From NCBI GenBank assembly GCA_002309855.1, contig DBYD01000034.1, positions 1 to 57,305 on the forward strand: DNA of 57,305 nucleotides, given 5' to 3'. Of the stretch, positions 1 to 12,506 are shown one piece after another. The stretch is from Bacteroidales bacterium UBA1195. GTDB taxonomy: Bacteria; Bacteroidota; Bacteroidia; Bacteroidales; WCHB1-69. The notes under the pieces were generated by a model, which was not told the DNA's origin, made no database searches, and was given only the letters and a program-made list of their open reading frames with translations. The position numbers were made by a program, and so were the translations under genes. The stretch's first letter is position 1. Every line of letters begins with the position of its first letter.

Positions 1-610
1 CGCAAACAGTCACATTCCCGTCGTTGATGTGGTAGGCCTTGTTCACGGTTACGTAGGTGTAGACGATGCTGTCGCACTGGCAGGCGTAGGTCTTGTATTT
101 GCCCGTGCTGGCCAGATAGGGCTTGCCATTGGTATAGGTGTAGGTCACCCCATTCACCTTTTCACCGTCGCAATAGGTTCTGTAGACGGTGTCCTTATAG
201 GAGAAGTAGCTGTCCACCAACACTGTGACAACCGTGTCACAGCCGCCGCTCTTTGAACGGACCGTGTCCTGATATGCTCCGGGCTTGTAGTAGGTGATGC
301 CGTTGTATGTCACTCCTTTGGTGGGGAGCACATCCTCACATGCACCGATACGGACAGTTTTCTTGGGGTTATTCACCACATTCAGCGTTAAAAAGCAGAT
401 TGAATCCTGATTTTTGTACCCCTTAAACACAAATTTGTAATAATCCGCCTTGAATAGGTTATGTCCGGCATAAACATAGGGTAACGATGCACTGCAAATG
501 GTGTTTTTCAGAAAAATAGTGTCCGCTTTCAGTGCTTGCGCGGAGACCTGAGTGCAGAAAATGGCAGTTAATACTGCAATTCCCAACAAATGATGTAAAT
601 AGTTTTTCAT
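1..610 (-). CDS. Secreted surface protein, 5' part only (runs off the window)
   Basis: The reading frame is open from an ATG at 610 to the window edge (about 203 codons), so the 3' end is missing. It begins with a clear signal peptide (MKNYLHHLLGIAVL..., cleavage probably after VSAQA). The mature part has at least two short repeats, each ending in a Cys-Asp-containing segment (GGCDTVVTVLVD and CQCDSIVYTYVTV). This 'D-T-x...CDS-x-V-T-V' pattern is common in large secreted or surface-anchored Bacteroidota proteins. The function is unknown. Many such proteins end in a T9SS sorting domain, but that end is not visible here. A TATCTTTG box lies upstream at 702-695. Confidence 0.75.
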   Translation of the reverse strand, partial: MKNYLHHLLGIAVLTAIFCTQVSAQALKADTIFLKNTICSASLPYVYAGHNLFKADYYKFVFKGYKNQDSICFLTLNVVNNPKKTVRIGACEDVLPTKGVTYNGITYYKPGAYQDTVRSKSGGCDTVVTVLVDSYFSYKDTVYRTYCDGEKVNGVTYTYTNGKPYLASTGKYKTYACQCDSIVYTYVTVNKAYHINDGNVTVC

Positions 611-694
611 ATATACTACACTTTAATTCTTAATTAATTACATCGGTTTACAGGGTCATTCCAACCCTGTATACCTTACACTAAAAATGCGCTG

Positions 695-702
695 CAAAGA
701 TA
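695..702 (-). promoter_or_regulatory. Bacteroidota -7 promoter box for the partial surface gene
   Basis: TATCTTTG on the minus strand matches the Bacteroidota TAnnTTTG -7 consensus. It lies about 85 bases upstream of the ATG at 610. No convincing TTG -33 element was seen. Confidence 0.5.
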
Positions 703-768
703 CTAATTCCCCATATATGAAATGGCTTTTTTATTTTTTTTTTTTAATTTTTATTTCAGGTGTATGAT

Positions 769-2742
769 TTATGCGTCTATCTGTGCGTATTTGGCGTTCC
801 GTTCGATGAACTCCCTCCTGGGTCCGACATCATCGCCCATCAGCATGGAGAAGGTGTGGTCGGCTTCGGCGGCGTTGTCAAGGGTGACCTGGCGCAGCAT
901 ACGCCTTTTCGGATCCATGGTAGTCTCCCATAACTGGTCATCGTTCATTTCGCCCAGACCTTTGTAACGTTGTACATTGATGTTCTTATCCTTGCCCATC
1001 TCCTGATACTTGGTCAGGATACTGATGCGCTCCTCCTCCGTCCAACAGTAATTGTGTTCGTTCCCCTTTTTAATAAGGTATAGGGGAGGCGTGGCGATGT
1101 AGACATGGCCGTTTTCAATCAGTTCGCGCATGTAGCGGAAAAAGAAGGTAAGCAGCAGGGTCGCGATATGGGAGCCGTCCACATCGGCATCGGTCATTAT
1201 GATGACCTTGTGGTAACGCAGTTTGGAGAGGTTAAGCGCCTTGCTGTCCTCCTCCGTGCCGATGGTGACACCCAGGGCGGTGTAGATGTTCTTGATTTCT
1301 TCGCTTTCAAATGCCCTGTGCTGAAGTGCTTTCTCCACATTCAGAATCTTTCCGCGAAGCGGAAGGATGGCTTGGGTGCGGTTGTCCCGCCCCTGTTTGG
1401 CGGTGCCGCCTGCGGAATCTCCCTCAACCAGGAACAGTTCGCAGCGTTCGGGATCCTTGTCGGAGCAGTCGGCCAGCTTGCCGGGCAGTCCGGAACCGCC
1501 AAGCACGCTTTTCCGCTGCACCAGTTCGCGCGCCTTGCGTGCGGCGTGTCTGGCTTGTGCCGCCAGCGCCACCTTGTCCACAATGTTTTTTGCCTCTTTC
1601 GGATGCTCCTCCAGATAGTTGGTCAGGCTTTCGGCCACCATCTGGCTGACGATGCCCTCCACCTCGCTGTTGCCCAGCTTTGTCTTGGTCTGCCCCTCAA
1701 ACTGCGGCTCGGCCACCTTGACCGAAATGACGGCTGTAAGCCCTTCACGGAAGTCATCGCCGTTGATTTCGATTTTCTGCTTGTCCAGTTTTTCCAGCAG
1801 TTTGTTGTCCTCTGCATATTTTTTCAGGGTGCGGGTCAGTCCGCGGCGGAATCCGGAAAGATGGGTGCCGCCCTCGTGGGTGTTGATGTTGTTGACGTAG
1901 GAATGCAGGTTCTCCGAATAGGAGTCGTTGTACTGCATTGCAATCTCAATCGGCACGCCCGATTTTTCACCTTCAATGTAAATGGGATCCCCTGTCAGAC
2001 GGTTACGGTTGTCATCCAGATAGTTGATAAAGTCAATCAGCCCTTTTTCGGAATGGAAGGTCTCAATTGGGAAGGCGCCATGCTCGTCCGGGTTCCGCCG
2101 GTCGGTGATGGTTAGGGTGATGCCCTTGTTCAGGAAGGCCAGTTCGCGCATGCGTGCGGCAAGGGTGGCGTAATCATATTTTGTGACGGTGAAAATGCTG
2201 TCGTCGGGTTGGAAACGTATGTAGGTGCCGTGCCTGTCGGAGGGGCCGATGGCCTGAACCGGTGCCAGAGGCTTTCCATAGGCATATTCCTGATGGAAGG
2301 TCTTGCCATCGCGGTACACCTCCACGGTCAGGCTTTTGGAAAGGGCGTTGACGCAGGATACGCCGACACCGTGCAATCCTCCGGAGACCTTGTAGGAACC
2401 TTTGTCGAACTTGCCTCCGGCATGCAGAACGGTCAGCACAACCTCCAGGGCGGAGCGTTTTTCCTTTTCATGCATGTCGGTCGGGATGCCCCGCCCGTTG
2501 TCCAGCACGGAAACGGAATTGTCCTCATGAATGGTCACGTCAATGTGGTTGCAGTATCCGGCCAGCGCCTCGTCAATGGAATTGTCCACCACTTCATACA
2601 CCAGATGGTGCAGTCCGCGTTCGCTGATGTCCCCGATATACATGGCCGGGCGTTTGCGTACCGCCTCCAATCCCTCCAACACCTGGATGTTGTCCGCGGT
2701 ATAGGCTGCATTTGTCCCGTTTTTGTTTTCCAAATCACTCAT
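769..2742 (-). CDS. gyrB: DNA gyrase subunit B
   Basis: GyrB is the ATPase subunit of gyrase; with GyrA it introduces negative supercoils. The ATP site is visible: VVDN around residues 51-54, DNGRGIP at 81-87 and GGLHGVG at 121-127. The TOPRIM half shows EGDSAGG, PLRGKILNVEKA and DADVDGSH. EGDSAGG and the 657-aa length fit the short gyrase B form without the enterobacterial insertion. I chose the ATG at 2742 (MSDLENKNGT); an upstream in-frame start at 2796 lies before the -7 box and would add an implausible hydrophobic leader. ParE is the main alternative, but the motif set and length favour GyrB. It is transcribed alone. Confidence 0.93.
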   Translation of the reverse strand: MSDLENKNGTNAAYTADNIQVLEGLEAVRKRPAMYIGDISERGLHHLVYEVVDNSIDEALAGYCNHIDVTIHEDNSVSVLDNGRGIPTDMHEKEKRSALEVVLTVLHAGGKFDKGSYKVSGGLHGVGVSCVNALSKSLTVEVYRDGKTFHQEYAYGKPLAPVQAIGPSDRHGTYIRFQPDDSIFTVTKYDYATLAARMRELAFLNKGITLTITDRRNPDEHGAFPIETFHSEKGLIDFINYLDDNRNRLTGDPIYIEGEKSGVPIEIAMQYNDSYSENLHSYVNNINTHEGGTHLSGFRRGLTRTLKKYAEDNKLLEKLDKQKIEINGDDFREGLTAVISVKVAEPQFEGQTKTKLGNSEVEGIVSQMVAESLTNYLEEHPKEAKNIVDKVALAAQARHAARKARELVQRKSVLGGSGLPGKLADCSDKDPERCELFLVEGDSAGGTAKQGRDNRTQAILPLRGKILNVEKALQHRAFESEEIKNIYTALGVTIGTEEDSKALNLSKLRYHKVIIMTDADVDGSHIATLLLTFFFRYMRELIENGHVYIATPPLYLIKKGNEHNYCWTEEERISILTKYQEMGKDKNINVQRYKGLGEMNDDQLWETTMDPKRRMLRQVTLDNAAEADHTFSMLMGDDVGPRREFIERNAKYAQIDA

Positions 2743-2775
2743 ATTAAATATGATATATATAAATAACTTAAACTG

Positions 2776-2783
2776 CAAAGATA
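2776..2783 (-). promoter_or_regulatory. gyrB -7 promoter box
   Basis: TATCTTTG on the minus strand, about 34 bases before the chosen gyrB ATG. It fits TAnnTTTG and supports the start at 2742, because the upstream ATG at 2796 would lie before the transcription start. Confidence 0.6.
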
Positions 2784-2894
2784 GAAAAAAAAGCAATATG
2801 AAAAATGGGTGCTCCGCTTTTTTTGTAAAATTATTCCCTCTTCCATACTAAAAAGGGACAAATGTAAGTTATAGCAGGCAAATTATCATGTAAA

Positions 2895-4250
2895 ATGGGG
2901 GAAAACCTGTATCCGGAACCTGTAAGCCGCCTTGCGGCGGCTTTGGCCGGGAAAAAAATTCTGATTCTTGGGTATGGCCGGGAGGGGGCTTCCAGCCTGC
3001 GCTTTCTCCACCGCTGCCTGCCCGATGCCGACATTTCGGTTGCGGACGCCAATCCTGTGGTGGTGGAAAAACTTTCTGCACTGCTGCCGCCGGAAAAATG
3101 TCTGTTGGGTCCTGACTACATGCAGTCTGTGCCTCAGTTTGACGTGGTGCTGCAGTCCCCGGGCATCTGCCTGAAGGATGTCATGCCGTTGTTTGACAAG
3201 GTTTGGCTTACCTCCCAAACCGATTTGTTCCTGCGGATGTTCCGCAAGCAGTGCATCGGCGTGACCGGCACCAAGGGGAAAAGCACGACCGCCTCGCTCA
3301 TACACCATCTTTTGCGGGAGAGCGGCCATGAGACTCTGTTCGGCGGCAACATAGGGCTGCCGTTTTTCGAACTGATTCCCCAGATGACACCTTCCGCCAC
3401 AGTGGTGCTGGAGCTCTCCTGCCACCAACTGGAATTTGTCCGCTACAGCCCGCACATTGCGGTCTTGCTGAACCTGTTTGAGGAGCATCTTGACCACTAT
3501 CGGGATTTCATGGCCTATCAGCGTGCAAAATACAACATTGCATTTTACCAGGATGCTGACGATGTGTTCATAGCGCCGGAGGCTGATGGACGTGTGACCG
3601 TGTTGCGGCACCGCTTCCCGCCAAAAAGTGCGGTGCGGTTGTTCGGGGAGGGCGACCTTCCGCTGCCACCGGACGACTTTCCGTTGAAGGGGGCGCACAA
3701 CCGCCGCAATGCGGAGGCGGCGCTGCTGGCGGTGAAGGCGGCATTCCCCGACATCTCCGCTGAAGTCCTCCGCCCTGCTTTGCTAAGCTTCCAAAGCCTG
3801 CCGCACCGGTTGGAGCATGTGGGCAGTGTCTGTGGCATAGATTTCTATAATGACAGCATTTCCACCATTCCGCAGGCGGCGGTGGCTGCCGTGGAGGCTG
3901 TTGGCCGGGTCGACACTCTGCTGCTGGGCGGGATGGACCGCGGCATCGACTATACGCCGTTGGTGCACCTTTTCAGGGATTCACAGGTGCGCCATTTTCT
4001 CTTTACCGGCCAGGCTGGACGGCGTATGATGATGTTGGCGGAACCGTTGCCGGGCAAAACGTTCATGTTTTGTGAAAAGTTTGAAGATTTGGTGGATGCG
4101 GCATTCAGGCTGACCGCTCCGGGCAGGGTGTGCCTGCTATCTCCGGCCGCTCCGAGCTACGATGCCTTCAAGAATTTTGAGGAACGGGGAAACATATTCA
4201 AAAAATTGGTACTTTTGCATCTTCATCAAAAAACGGAGGACAATGCGTAA
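2895..4250 (+). CDS. murD: MurD-type Mur ligase (UDP-MurNAc-L-Ala--glutamate ligase family)
   Basis: This cytoplasmic Mur ligase family member (451 aa) would add glutamate to UDP-MurNAc-L-Ala in peptidoglycan synthesis. It has an N-terminal Rossmann part (KKILILGYGREG), the LQSPGI motif, an ATP loop TGTKGKSTT (residues 123-131), ELSCHQLE, the EEHLDHY metal/lysine region and the C-terminal LSPAAPSYDAFKNFEERG signature typical of MurD. The P-loop reads GTKGKST instead of the usual GTNGKTT. The gene is not among cell-wall (dcw) genes; it overlaps a dipeptidyl peptidase by 8 bases. It may therefore be a second MurD-like ligase rather than the housekeeping copy, so the symbol is tentative. Confidence 0.8.
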   Translation: MGENLYPEPVSRLAAALAGKKILILGYGREGASSLRFLHRCLPDADISVADANPVVVEKLSALLPPEKCLLGPDYMQSVPQFDVVLQSPGICLKDVMPLFDKVWLTSQTDLFLRMFRKQCIGVTGTKGKSTTASLIHHLLRESGHETLFGGNIGLPFFELIPQMTPSATVVLELSCHQLEFVRYSPHIAVLLNLFEEHLDHYRDFMAYQRAKYNIAFYQDADDVFIAPEADGRVTVLRHRFPPKSAVRLFGEGDLPLPPDDFPLKGAHNRRNAEAALLAVKAAFPDISAEVLRPALLSFQSLPHRLEHVGSVCGIDFYNDSISTIPQAAVAAVEAVGRVDTLLLGGMDRGIDYTPLVHLFRDSQVRHFLFTGQAGRRMMMLAEPLPGKTFMFCEKFEDLVDAAFRLTAPGRVCLLSPAAPSYDAFKNFEERGNIFKKLVLLHLHQKTEDNA

Positions 4251-6378
4251 ACTTTCTTTATCTGTATGTTTTATTATCCTGACGGCCAGTCTTATGGCGC
4301 AGGATGGGATTTTTAATCTGGATGATCTTTTCACCAACGGAAACCTTTTTCCACAGCGGATGAGCCAGTGGCAGTGGCTGCCGCAGGGCAGTGATTTCAT
4401 TTTTGTGCGTGGCAATGACGTTGTGAAACGTTCCGCCACCTCCGGCAAGGAGGAGACTTTTTTCACATTGGAGGAGGTGAACGCCGCGTTGAAATCTGCT
4501 GGGATGGGGGAACTGCGCCGTTTCCCTTCCATGTCGCATTGGATCTCGCCGTCGCAGGTCTATCTGCGGGTCAAGGAGGGTTATGCGTTGTATGACCTGT
4601 CGCAGGGACGCATTGTCCATACGCTTAAAACCGTCATCTCCGATGCGGCCAATCTGCTGGTTGATTGGGATCATGCCCGCTTTTCCTATACAATTGGCGA
4701 CAATCTGTTCGTCTGCAAGGCTGACGGCCAGCCTGTAAGGGTGGATAAGGACGGTGCGAAGGATGTCCGTTACGGGCATGTGCCGCACCGGAACGAGTTC
4801 GGAATAGAGCAGGGTGCATTCTGGTCCCCACAAGGCAACTTTCTTGCTTTTTACCGGATGGACGAGAGCATGGTGACGGACTATCCTCTGGTGGATGCCC
4901 AAGGTCGTATCGCGACCATGCGGCGCATCAAGTATCCTATGGCCGGAATGACCTCCCACGAGGTGACCGTCGGGGTTTATGACGTGGCTACGGGAAAGAC
5001 CGTCTATCTGCAGACTGGGGAACCGCGCGACCATTTTCTATGTAGTGTCACATGGACACCTGATGAGCGGCATATCCTTGTGGCAGTGCTTAATCGTGAA
5101 CAGAACCATCTTGAACTCAATAAATATGATGCCAGGACGGGGGCGTTAGAAGGCACATTGTTCGAGGAATCGAACTCCCGCTATGTGGAGCCTTCCGATC
5201 CCTTGTACTTCCTGCCAGAAGAGCCTGACAAGTTCGTTTATGTCACCCGTCGTGACGGTTGGAAGCATCTCTACCTTTATGATTTGTCCGGGAAACTGCT
5301 CAGGCAACTCACATCCGGCCGTTGGGAGGTTAAGACGTTCGAAGGGTTTGATAAGACAGGAAACAAGCTGTATTTCACCTCTAACAAGGATGAGATTCCG
5401 GGTGACCGCTTTTACGTTCTGGATATGAAGAAGGGGAAAATCACCGATGTCACGCCGGAGGACGGCACCCACAGCGTGCAGCCGGATGCCACCGGCAACT
5501 GGTTTCTGGATGTTTTCAGCAGCATCCGGCAGGAACCCTGCTATGTGCTGCGTGACAAGAAGGGGTCCGTACGGGAGGTTCTGTTGGACAACAAGAACTA
5601 CTTGAGCGAATACATGGTGCCGGAAACACGGATTTTCACCCTTAAAAACAAAAATGACGATGACCTGTACTGCCGCCTGATCTTTCCGGTAATGTTCGAC
5701 AGCACCAGGAAGTATCCGGTGTTCTATTACGTGTATGGCGGTCCCCATTCACAGCTTGTGACCGACAACTGGCTTTCCGGCGGGTGGTTTTTGCAATACA
5801 TGGCACAGAAAGGGTATCTGGTTTTCACCATGGACAATCGTGGCACCAATTACCGCGGCTTCGAGTTTGAAAGCTGCATCCACCGCCATTTGGGTGACCT
5901 TGAGGTGGAGGATCAGATGTGCGGCGTGGACTACCTCCGCAGCCTGCCATACGCCGATACCTCCCGCTTTTCCATTGACGGCTGGAGCTATGGCGGATTC
6001 ATGACGCTGAGCCTCTTCACCCGCTATCCCGGTGTCTTCAAGAAGGCGACCGCCGGCGGTCCGGTGATTGACTGGAAATACTATGAGGTGATGTACGGCG
6101 AACGATACATGGACATGCCGCAGGAAAACCCGGACGGATATGAAAAGGCCTCGCTGCTCAACCGCGTCGATTCCATTCAGGGCAAGCTGCTGATTTTCCA
6201 CGGGGCTCAGGATGCCACGGTGGTGTGGCAGCATACATTGCAGTTCATCACGAAGTGCATCACAAAGGGCAAGCAGGTTGACTATTTCATTTATCCGACA
6301 CACGAGCATAATGTTTCCGGCCGGGAGCGCACACACCTGTGGAAAAAGATAGAGGAGTTCCATTCGTACGGGAAATAA
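4243..6378 (+). CDS. Dipeptidyl peptidase IV (S9B family)
   Basis: A secreted or periplasmic serine exopeptidase (711 aa) that would remove Xaa-Pro dipeptides from peptide N-termini. A signal peptide (MRKLSLSVCFIILTASLMAQ) is followed by an eight-bladed-propeller-type DPP IV N-domain and an alpha/beta hydrolase domain. The catalytic triad can be placed: Ser582 in GWSYGGF, Asp657 in GAQDATVVW and His689 in THEHNVSG. VYGGPHSQ and MDNRGTNYRG are also typical. I chose the ATG at 4243, preceded by GGAGGA; it overlaps the end of the MurD-type gene by 8 bases, so the two are probably co-transcribed. A longer start at 4162 would bury the signal peptide. Confidence 0.9.
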   Translation: MRKLSLSVCFIILTASLMAQDGIFNLDDLFTNGNLFPQRMSQWQWLPQGSDFIFVRGNDVVKRSATSGKEETFFTLEEVNAALKSAGMGELRRFPSMSHWISPSQVYLRVKEGYALYDLSQGRIVHTLKTVISDAANLLVDWDHARFSYTIGDNLFVCKADGQPVRVDKDGAKDVRYGHVPHRNEFGIEQGAFWSPQGNFLAFYRMDESMVTDYPLVDAQGRIATMRRIKYPMAGMTSHEVTVGVYDVATGKTVYLQTGEPRDHFLCSVTWTPDERHILVAVLNREQNHLELNKYDARTGALEGTLFEESNSRYVEPSDPLYFLPEEPDKFVYVTRRDGWKHLYLYDLSGKLLRQLTSGRWEVKTFEGFDKTGNKLYFTSNKDEIPGDRFYVLDMKKGKITDVTPEDGTHSVQPDATGNWFLDVFSSIRQEPCYVLRDKKGSVREVLLDNKNYLSEYMVPETRIFTLKNKNDDDLYCRLIFPVMFDSTRKYPVFYYVYGGPHSQLVTDNWLSGGWFLQYMAQKGYLVFTMDNRGTNYRGFEFESCIHRHLGDLEVEDQMCGVDYLRSLPYADTSRFSIDGWSYGGFMTLSLFTRYPGVFKKATAGGPVIDWKYYEVMYGERYMDMPQENPDGYEKASLLNRVDSIQGKLLIFHGAQDATVVWQHTLQFITKCITKGKQVDYFIYPTHEHNVSGRERTHLWKKIEEFHSYGK

Positions 6379-6427
6379 ATTAAATGTACAGAAATTCAAG
6401 TATAATTTAAAATAAAATTAATTCAAA

Positions 6428-6904
6428 ATGAAAAAGTTAGTGTTTTTATTCGGTTTGCTGGCCCTGGTGTTTGTATCCTGCAACAAGGACAACAATGATG
6501 ACGGTACCCCGAAGGAGCAGGAGCTCACCTACTCCGGAACCTATGCCGGAAGCTACAGGCTCTCGGACACCTCCTATGTGAAGAACGCCATCTTCTATGA
6601 CGGCCTGCTCAAGAACCGTTTGAAACTATACGGAGTCGTCAACTTCGACATGACCGACACCACCGGTTTCTTCCGCGCCAATGTCAGCGACCTCCAGATG
6701 GAGGCTGTGAAGCTGTTGCTGAGCTTTGTGGGTGTGAATGTCCCCGCCAATGCGGACAAGCTCATCAAGGGCCTCAACGCGACCGCACAGTTCGACGGAT
6801 CAGGAAAGGTTGACATGGATCTGAACTTCGATTTCGACGTTCAGATTCTGGACACCATGAAGCTGAACTGGCAGCTCATCCACTTTGAGGGGCTTCGCCA
6901 GTAG
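6428..6904 (+). CDS. Hypothetical lipoprotein
   Basis: A 158-aa protein with a lipoprotein signal peptide (MKKLVFLFGLLALVFVSC, lipobox FVSC with Cys18) and an Asn/Asp-rich tether after the cysteine. The rest reads as a small beta-rich domain of alternating Gly/Tyr and hydrophobic segments. No family was recognised. It starts 49 bases after the DPP IV gene and is followed by a strong terminator, so it may be the last gene of that unit. Confidence 0.75.
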   Translation: MKKLVFLFGLLALVFVSCNKDNNDDGTPKEQELTYSGTYAGSYRLSDTSYVKNAIFYDGLLKNRLKLYGVVNFDMTDTTGFFRANVSDLQMEAVKLLLSFVGVNVPANADKLIKGLNATAQFDGSGKVDMDLNFDFDVQILDTMKLNWQLIHFEGLRQ

Positions 6905-6935
6905 CGGGCGGATGCGCATTTCATCCTAATCATAA

Positions 6936-6969
6936 GGCGGAACGCCGTAAGGAGTTCCGCCTTTTTTTT
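6936..6969 (+). terminator. Rho-independent terminator after the lipoprotein gene
   Basis: A perfect 8-bp stem, GGCGGAAC (6936-6943) with GTTCCGCC (6954-6961), followed by eight T residues. It closes the murD-type/DPP IV/lipoprotein unit. Confidence 0.85.
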
Positions 6970-7004
6970 ATGTCATGCAGTTACAGGCGTATTGTTTTTT
7001 CAAG

Positions 7005-7012
7005 TATCTTTG
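7005..7012 (+). promoter_or_regulatory. secA -7 promoter box
   Basis: TATCTTTG (TAnnTTTG consensus) 54 bases before the secA ATG and just after the upstream terminator, which places the start of a secA unit here. Confidence 0.6.
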
Positions 7013-7065
7013 CACTTTTGCATCTAATGAATTATTGTTTTTATAAACGATTGATATAGTATAAT

Positions 7066-10353
<3,288 letters not shown>

Positions 10354-10359
10354 GGCGTA

Positions 10360-11505
10360 ATGAAGCGTGTCGTCCTTTCTGTCACTAACGATCTGTTCAC
10401 CGACCCTCGGGTGGACAAGGTTGCCCACAGTCTGGAGCGAATGGGCTGTGCGGTGCTGCTGGTAGGGCGGCGCTATGCCGATTCCCCCGTTTTGCCGCCG
10501 CGCAGTTACCTTACCCGCCGGATGCGCCTCCTTTTCCGCAAAGGGCCGCTGTTTTATGCGGAATATCAGTTCCGCCTTTTTCTCCTTTTGCTGTTTGTCC
10601 GGTGTGACATTTTGGTGGCCAATGATTTGGATACATTGTTGCCCAACGTGCTGGTCAGCCGGATACGGCGCAAGCCGTTGGTGTACGACAGCCATGAATA
10701 TTTCTGCCAGGTGCTGGAGGTGGTGACACGCCCCCGTGTGCAGGCCGTCTGGCACAGGATCGAACGGTTCTGTTTCCCGAAAGTATCCGCTGCAATCACG
10801 GTTTCCGCTTCCATAGCTGAAGCCTACCGTCAGGAATATGGCCGGGAGGTGGCGGTTGTGCGGAACCTGCCTTTGCGACGGACTTCCGGAACCGAAGTGT
10901 CCCGGAAGGAATTGGGCTTGCCGGATGAGGCTAAAATCCTGATTCTTCAAGGTAATGCCATCCATAAGGGACGTGGCGGTGAACTGATGGTGGAGACGAT
11001 GCCCTTGCTGCCGGAACAGGTGCTGCTGCTTGTGGTTGGTGCGGGAGACGCTCTGCCGGAGATGCGGCGTCGCGTGACCGAACTGGACTTGCAGCAACGT
11101 GTGCTTTTTACCGGCAGGGTGGAGGCTGAACGGCTTTACGCATATACAGCCTGTGCCGACTTGGGGGTCTCCTTTGACCAAAGTGTATGCCTGAACCATG
11201 ATTACAGCCTGCCCAACAAACTGTTCGAATACATCCAGGCGGGGGTGCCCGTGCTGGTGTCCGGATTGCCTGAACGCCGGAAACTGGTTGAACGGTATGG
11301 TGTGGGGCTTGTGGTGGAGGAGTTGCAGCCCGCTTCGGTGGCGGATGCTGTCCTGCGGATGCTTAACGATGCTGAAGGCTATGCACAGTGCCGCCGGCGG
11401 TGTGAGGCTGCGGCGGAGCAGCTTTGCTGGGAACGTGAGGAGGAGCAGTTGCGACGGATATACCAACCTTTTTTAGAAAACAAAAATAATATAGGCAAGA
11501 TATGA
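10360..11505 (+). CDS. Glycosyltransferase family 4
   Basis: A 381-aa cytoplasmic or membrane-associated GT-B glycosyltransferase. The N-terminal domain has a hydrophobic basic patch around residues 68-85 that may touch the membrane. The C-terminal donor-binding half shows ILQGNAIHKGRGGE and LPNKLFEYIQAGVPVLV (from about residue 284), with the Glu of the GT4 EX7E-type region. It starts six bases after secA and overlaps hldD by the four bases ATGA. This suggests it acts in lipopolysaccharide inner-core or other surface-glycan assembly, possibly as a heptosyl- or mannosyltransferase. The substrate cannot be read from the sequence. Confidence 0.85.
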   Translation: MKRVVLSVTNDLFTDPRVDKVAHSLERMGCAVLLVGRRYADSPVLPPRSYLTRRMRLLFRKGPLFYAEYQFRLFLLLLFVRCDILVANDLDTLLPNVLVSRIRRKPLVYDSHEYFCQVLEVVTRPRVQAVWHRIERFCFPKVSAAITVSASIAEAYRQEYGREVAVVRNLPLRRTSGTEVSRKELGLPDEAKILILQGNAIHKGRGGELMVETMPLLPEQVLLLVVGAGDALPEMRRRVTELDLQQRVLFTGRVEAERLYAYTACADLGVSFDQSVCLNHDYSLPNKLFEYIQAGVPVLVSGLPERRKLVERYGVGLVVEELQPASVADAVLRMLNDAEGYAQCRRRCEAAAEQLCWEREEEQLRRIYQPFLENKNNIGKI

Positions 11506-12485
11506 AATACGTAGTAGTCACCGGAGCCGCCGGCTTCATAGGCAGCTGCATGCTGCAGAAACTCCATGAGGATGGCGTTGGTGAATTGGTCGCCGTGGAC
11601 GATTTCTCCAAAACGGAGAAGGCGCGGAATACGGAAAACAAGTCCTACATCCATAAGGTTAACAGGACGGAGTTCTTTTCATGGCTGGAGATGAATGCCG
11701 GACAGGTTGACTTTGTCATCCATCTTGGGGCGCGGACAGACACCACCGAAACGCGTTGGGAGATTTTCCAGGAACTGAACCTGAACTACACCAAGGAGGT
11801 TTGGACCGCCTGCAGCCTGTACCAGATCCCGCTCATATACGCCTCTTCGGCGGCTACTTACGGTGCTGGCGAGCATGGCTATGTTGACAGCCATGCTGTG
11901 GTGGAGAAGCTGCAGCCGCTCAACCTGTATGGTGTCTCAAAGAACGAATTTGACAAGTGGGCGCTGGAGCAGGCGGAGGAGGATGAGAAAACCCCTCCAT
12001 TCTGGGCCGGCCTGAAATTCTTTAATGTCTATGGGCCGAACGAATACCACAAGGGGCGTATGGCCTCGGTTATATTCCATGCATACCGGCAGATTGGTGA
12101 AACGGGTCGTGTCAGGCTGTTCCGCTCCCACCGTCCCGATTTTAAGGACGGGCAGCAGTTGCGTGATTTCGTTTATGTGAAGGATCTGGTCAAGGTCATC
12201 CGCTTCCTTATGCGTTACCAGCCCGCCTGTGGCCTCTATAATGTCGGAACCGGTCATGCCCGCTCCTTCTATGATCTGGCTGTTTCCACCTTTCAGGCCA
12301 TGGGGCGGGAGGTGCAGATCGAGTTTGTGGACACTCCGTTGGATATCCGTGACAAGTACCAGTATTTCACTGAGGCTGATATGGGCAAACTGCACCATGC
12401 AGGGTACAGCGAGCCGTTCCACACTTTGGAGGAGGGTGTAACGGACTATGTCCGGAACTATCTGATACCGGATTTGGTCTGGTAA
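11502..12485 (+). CDS. hldD: ADP-L-glycero-D-manno-heptose 6-epimerase
   Basis: A short-chain-dehydrogenase-type NAD(P)-dependent epimerase of 327 aa. It would convert ADP-D-glycero-beta-D-manno-heptose to the L-glycero form for the LPS inner core. The nucleotide motif GAAGFIGS is at residues 8-15, and the catalytic Tyr143-x3-Lys147 lies in LNLYGVSK. HLGARTDTTE and KFFNVYGPNEYHKGRMASV are characteristic of HldD/RfaD rather than of UDP-sugar epimerases. Its start overlaps the glycosyltransferase stop (ATGA), which indicates translational coupling. kdsA, also for inner-core LPS, lies 17 kb away. Confidence 0.88.
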   Translation: MKYVVVTGAAGFIGSCMLQKLHEDGVGELVAVDDFSKTEKARNTENKSYIHKVNRTEFFSWLEMNAGQVDFVIHLGARTDTTETRWEIFQELNLNYTKEVWTACSLYQIPLIYASSAATYGAGEHGYVDSHAVVEKLQPLNLYGVSKNEFDKWALEQAEEDEKTPPFWAGLKFFNVYGPNEYHKGRMASVIFHAYRQIGETGRVRLFRSHRPDFKDGQQLRDFVYVKDLVKVIRFLMRYQPACGLYNVGTGHARSFYDLAVSTFQAMGREVQIEFVDTPLDIRDKYQYFTEADMGKLHHAGYSEPFHTLEEGVTDYVRNYLIPDLVW

Positions 12486-12506
12486 TTGGTAATAAAGTTC
12501 TATGGG

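Noticed and set aside
1105..2115. 336-codon frame antisense to gyrB
   Set aside because: gyrB is unambiguous on the other strand; the frame has no motif.
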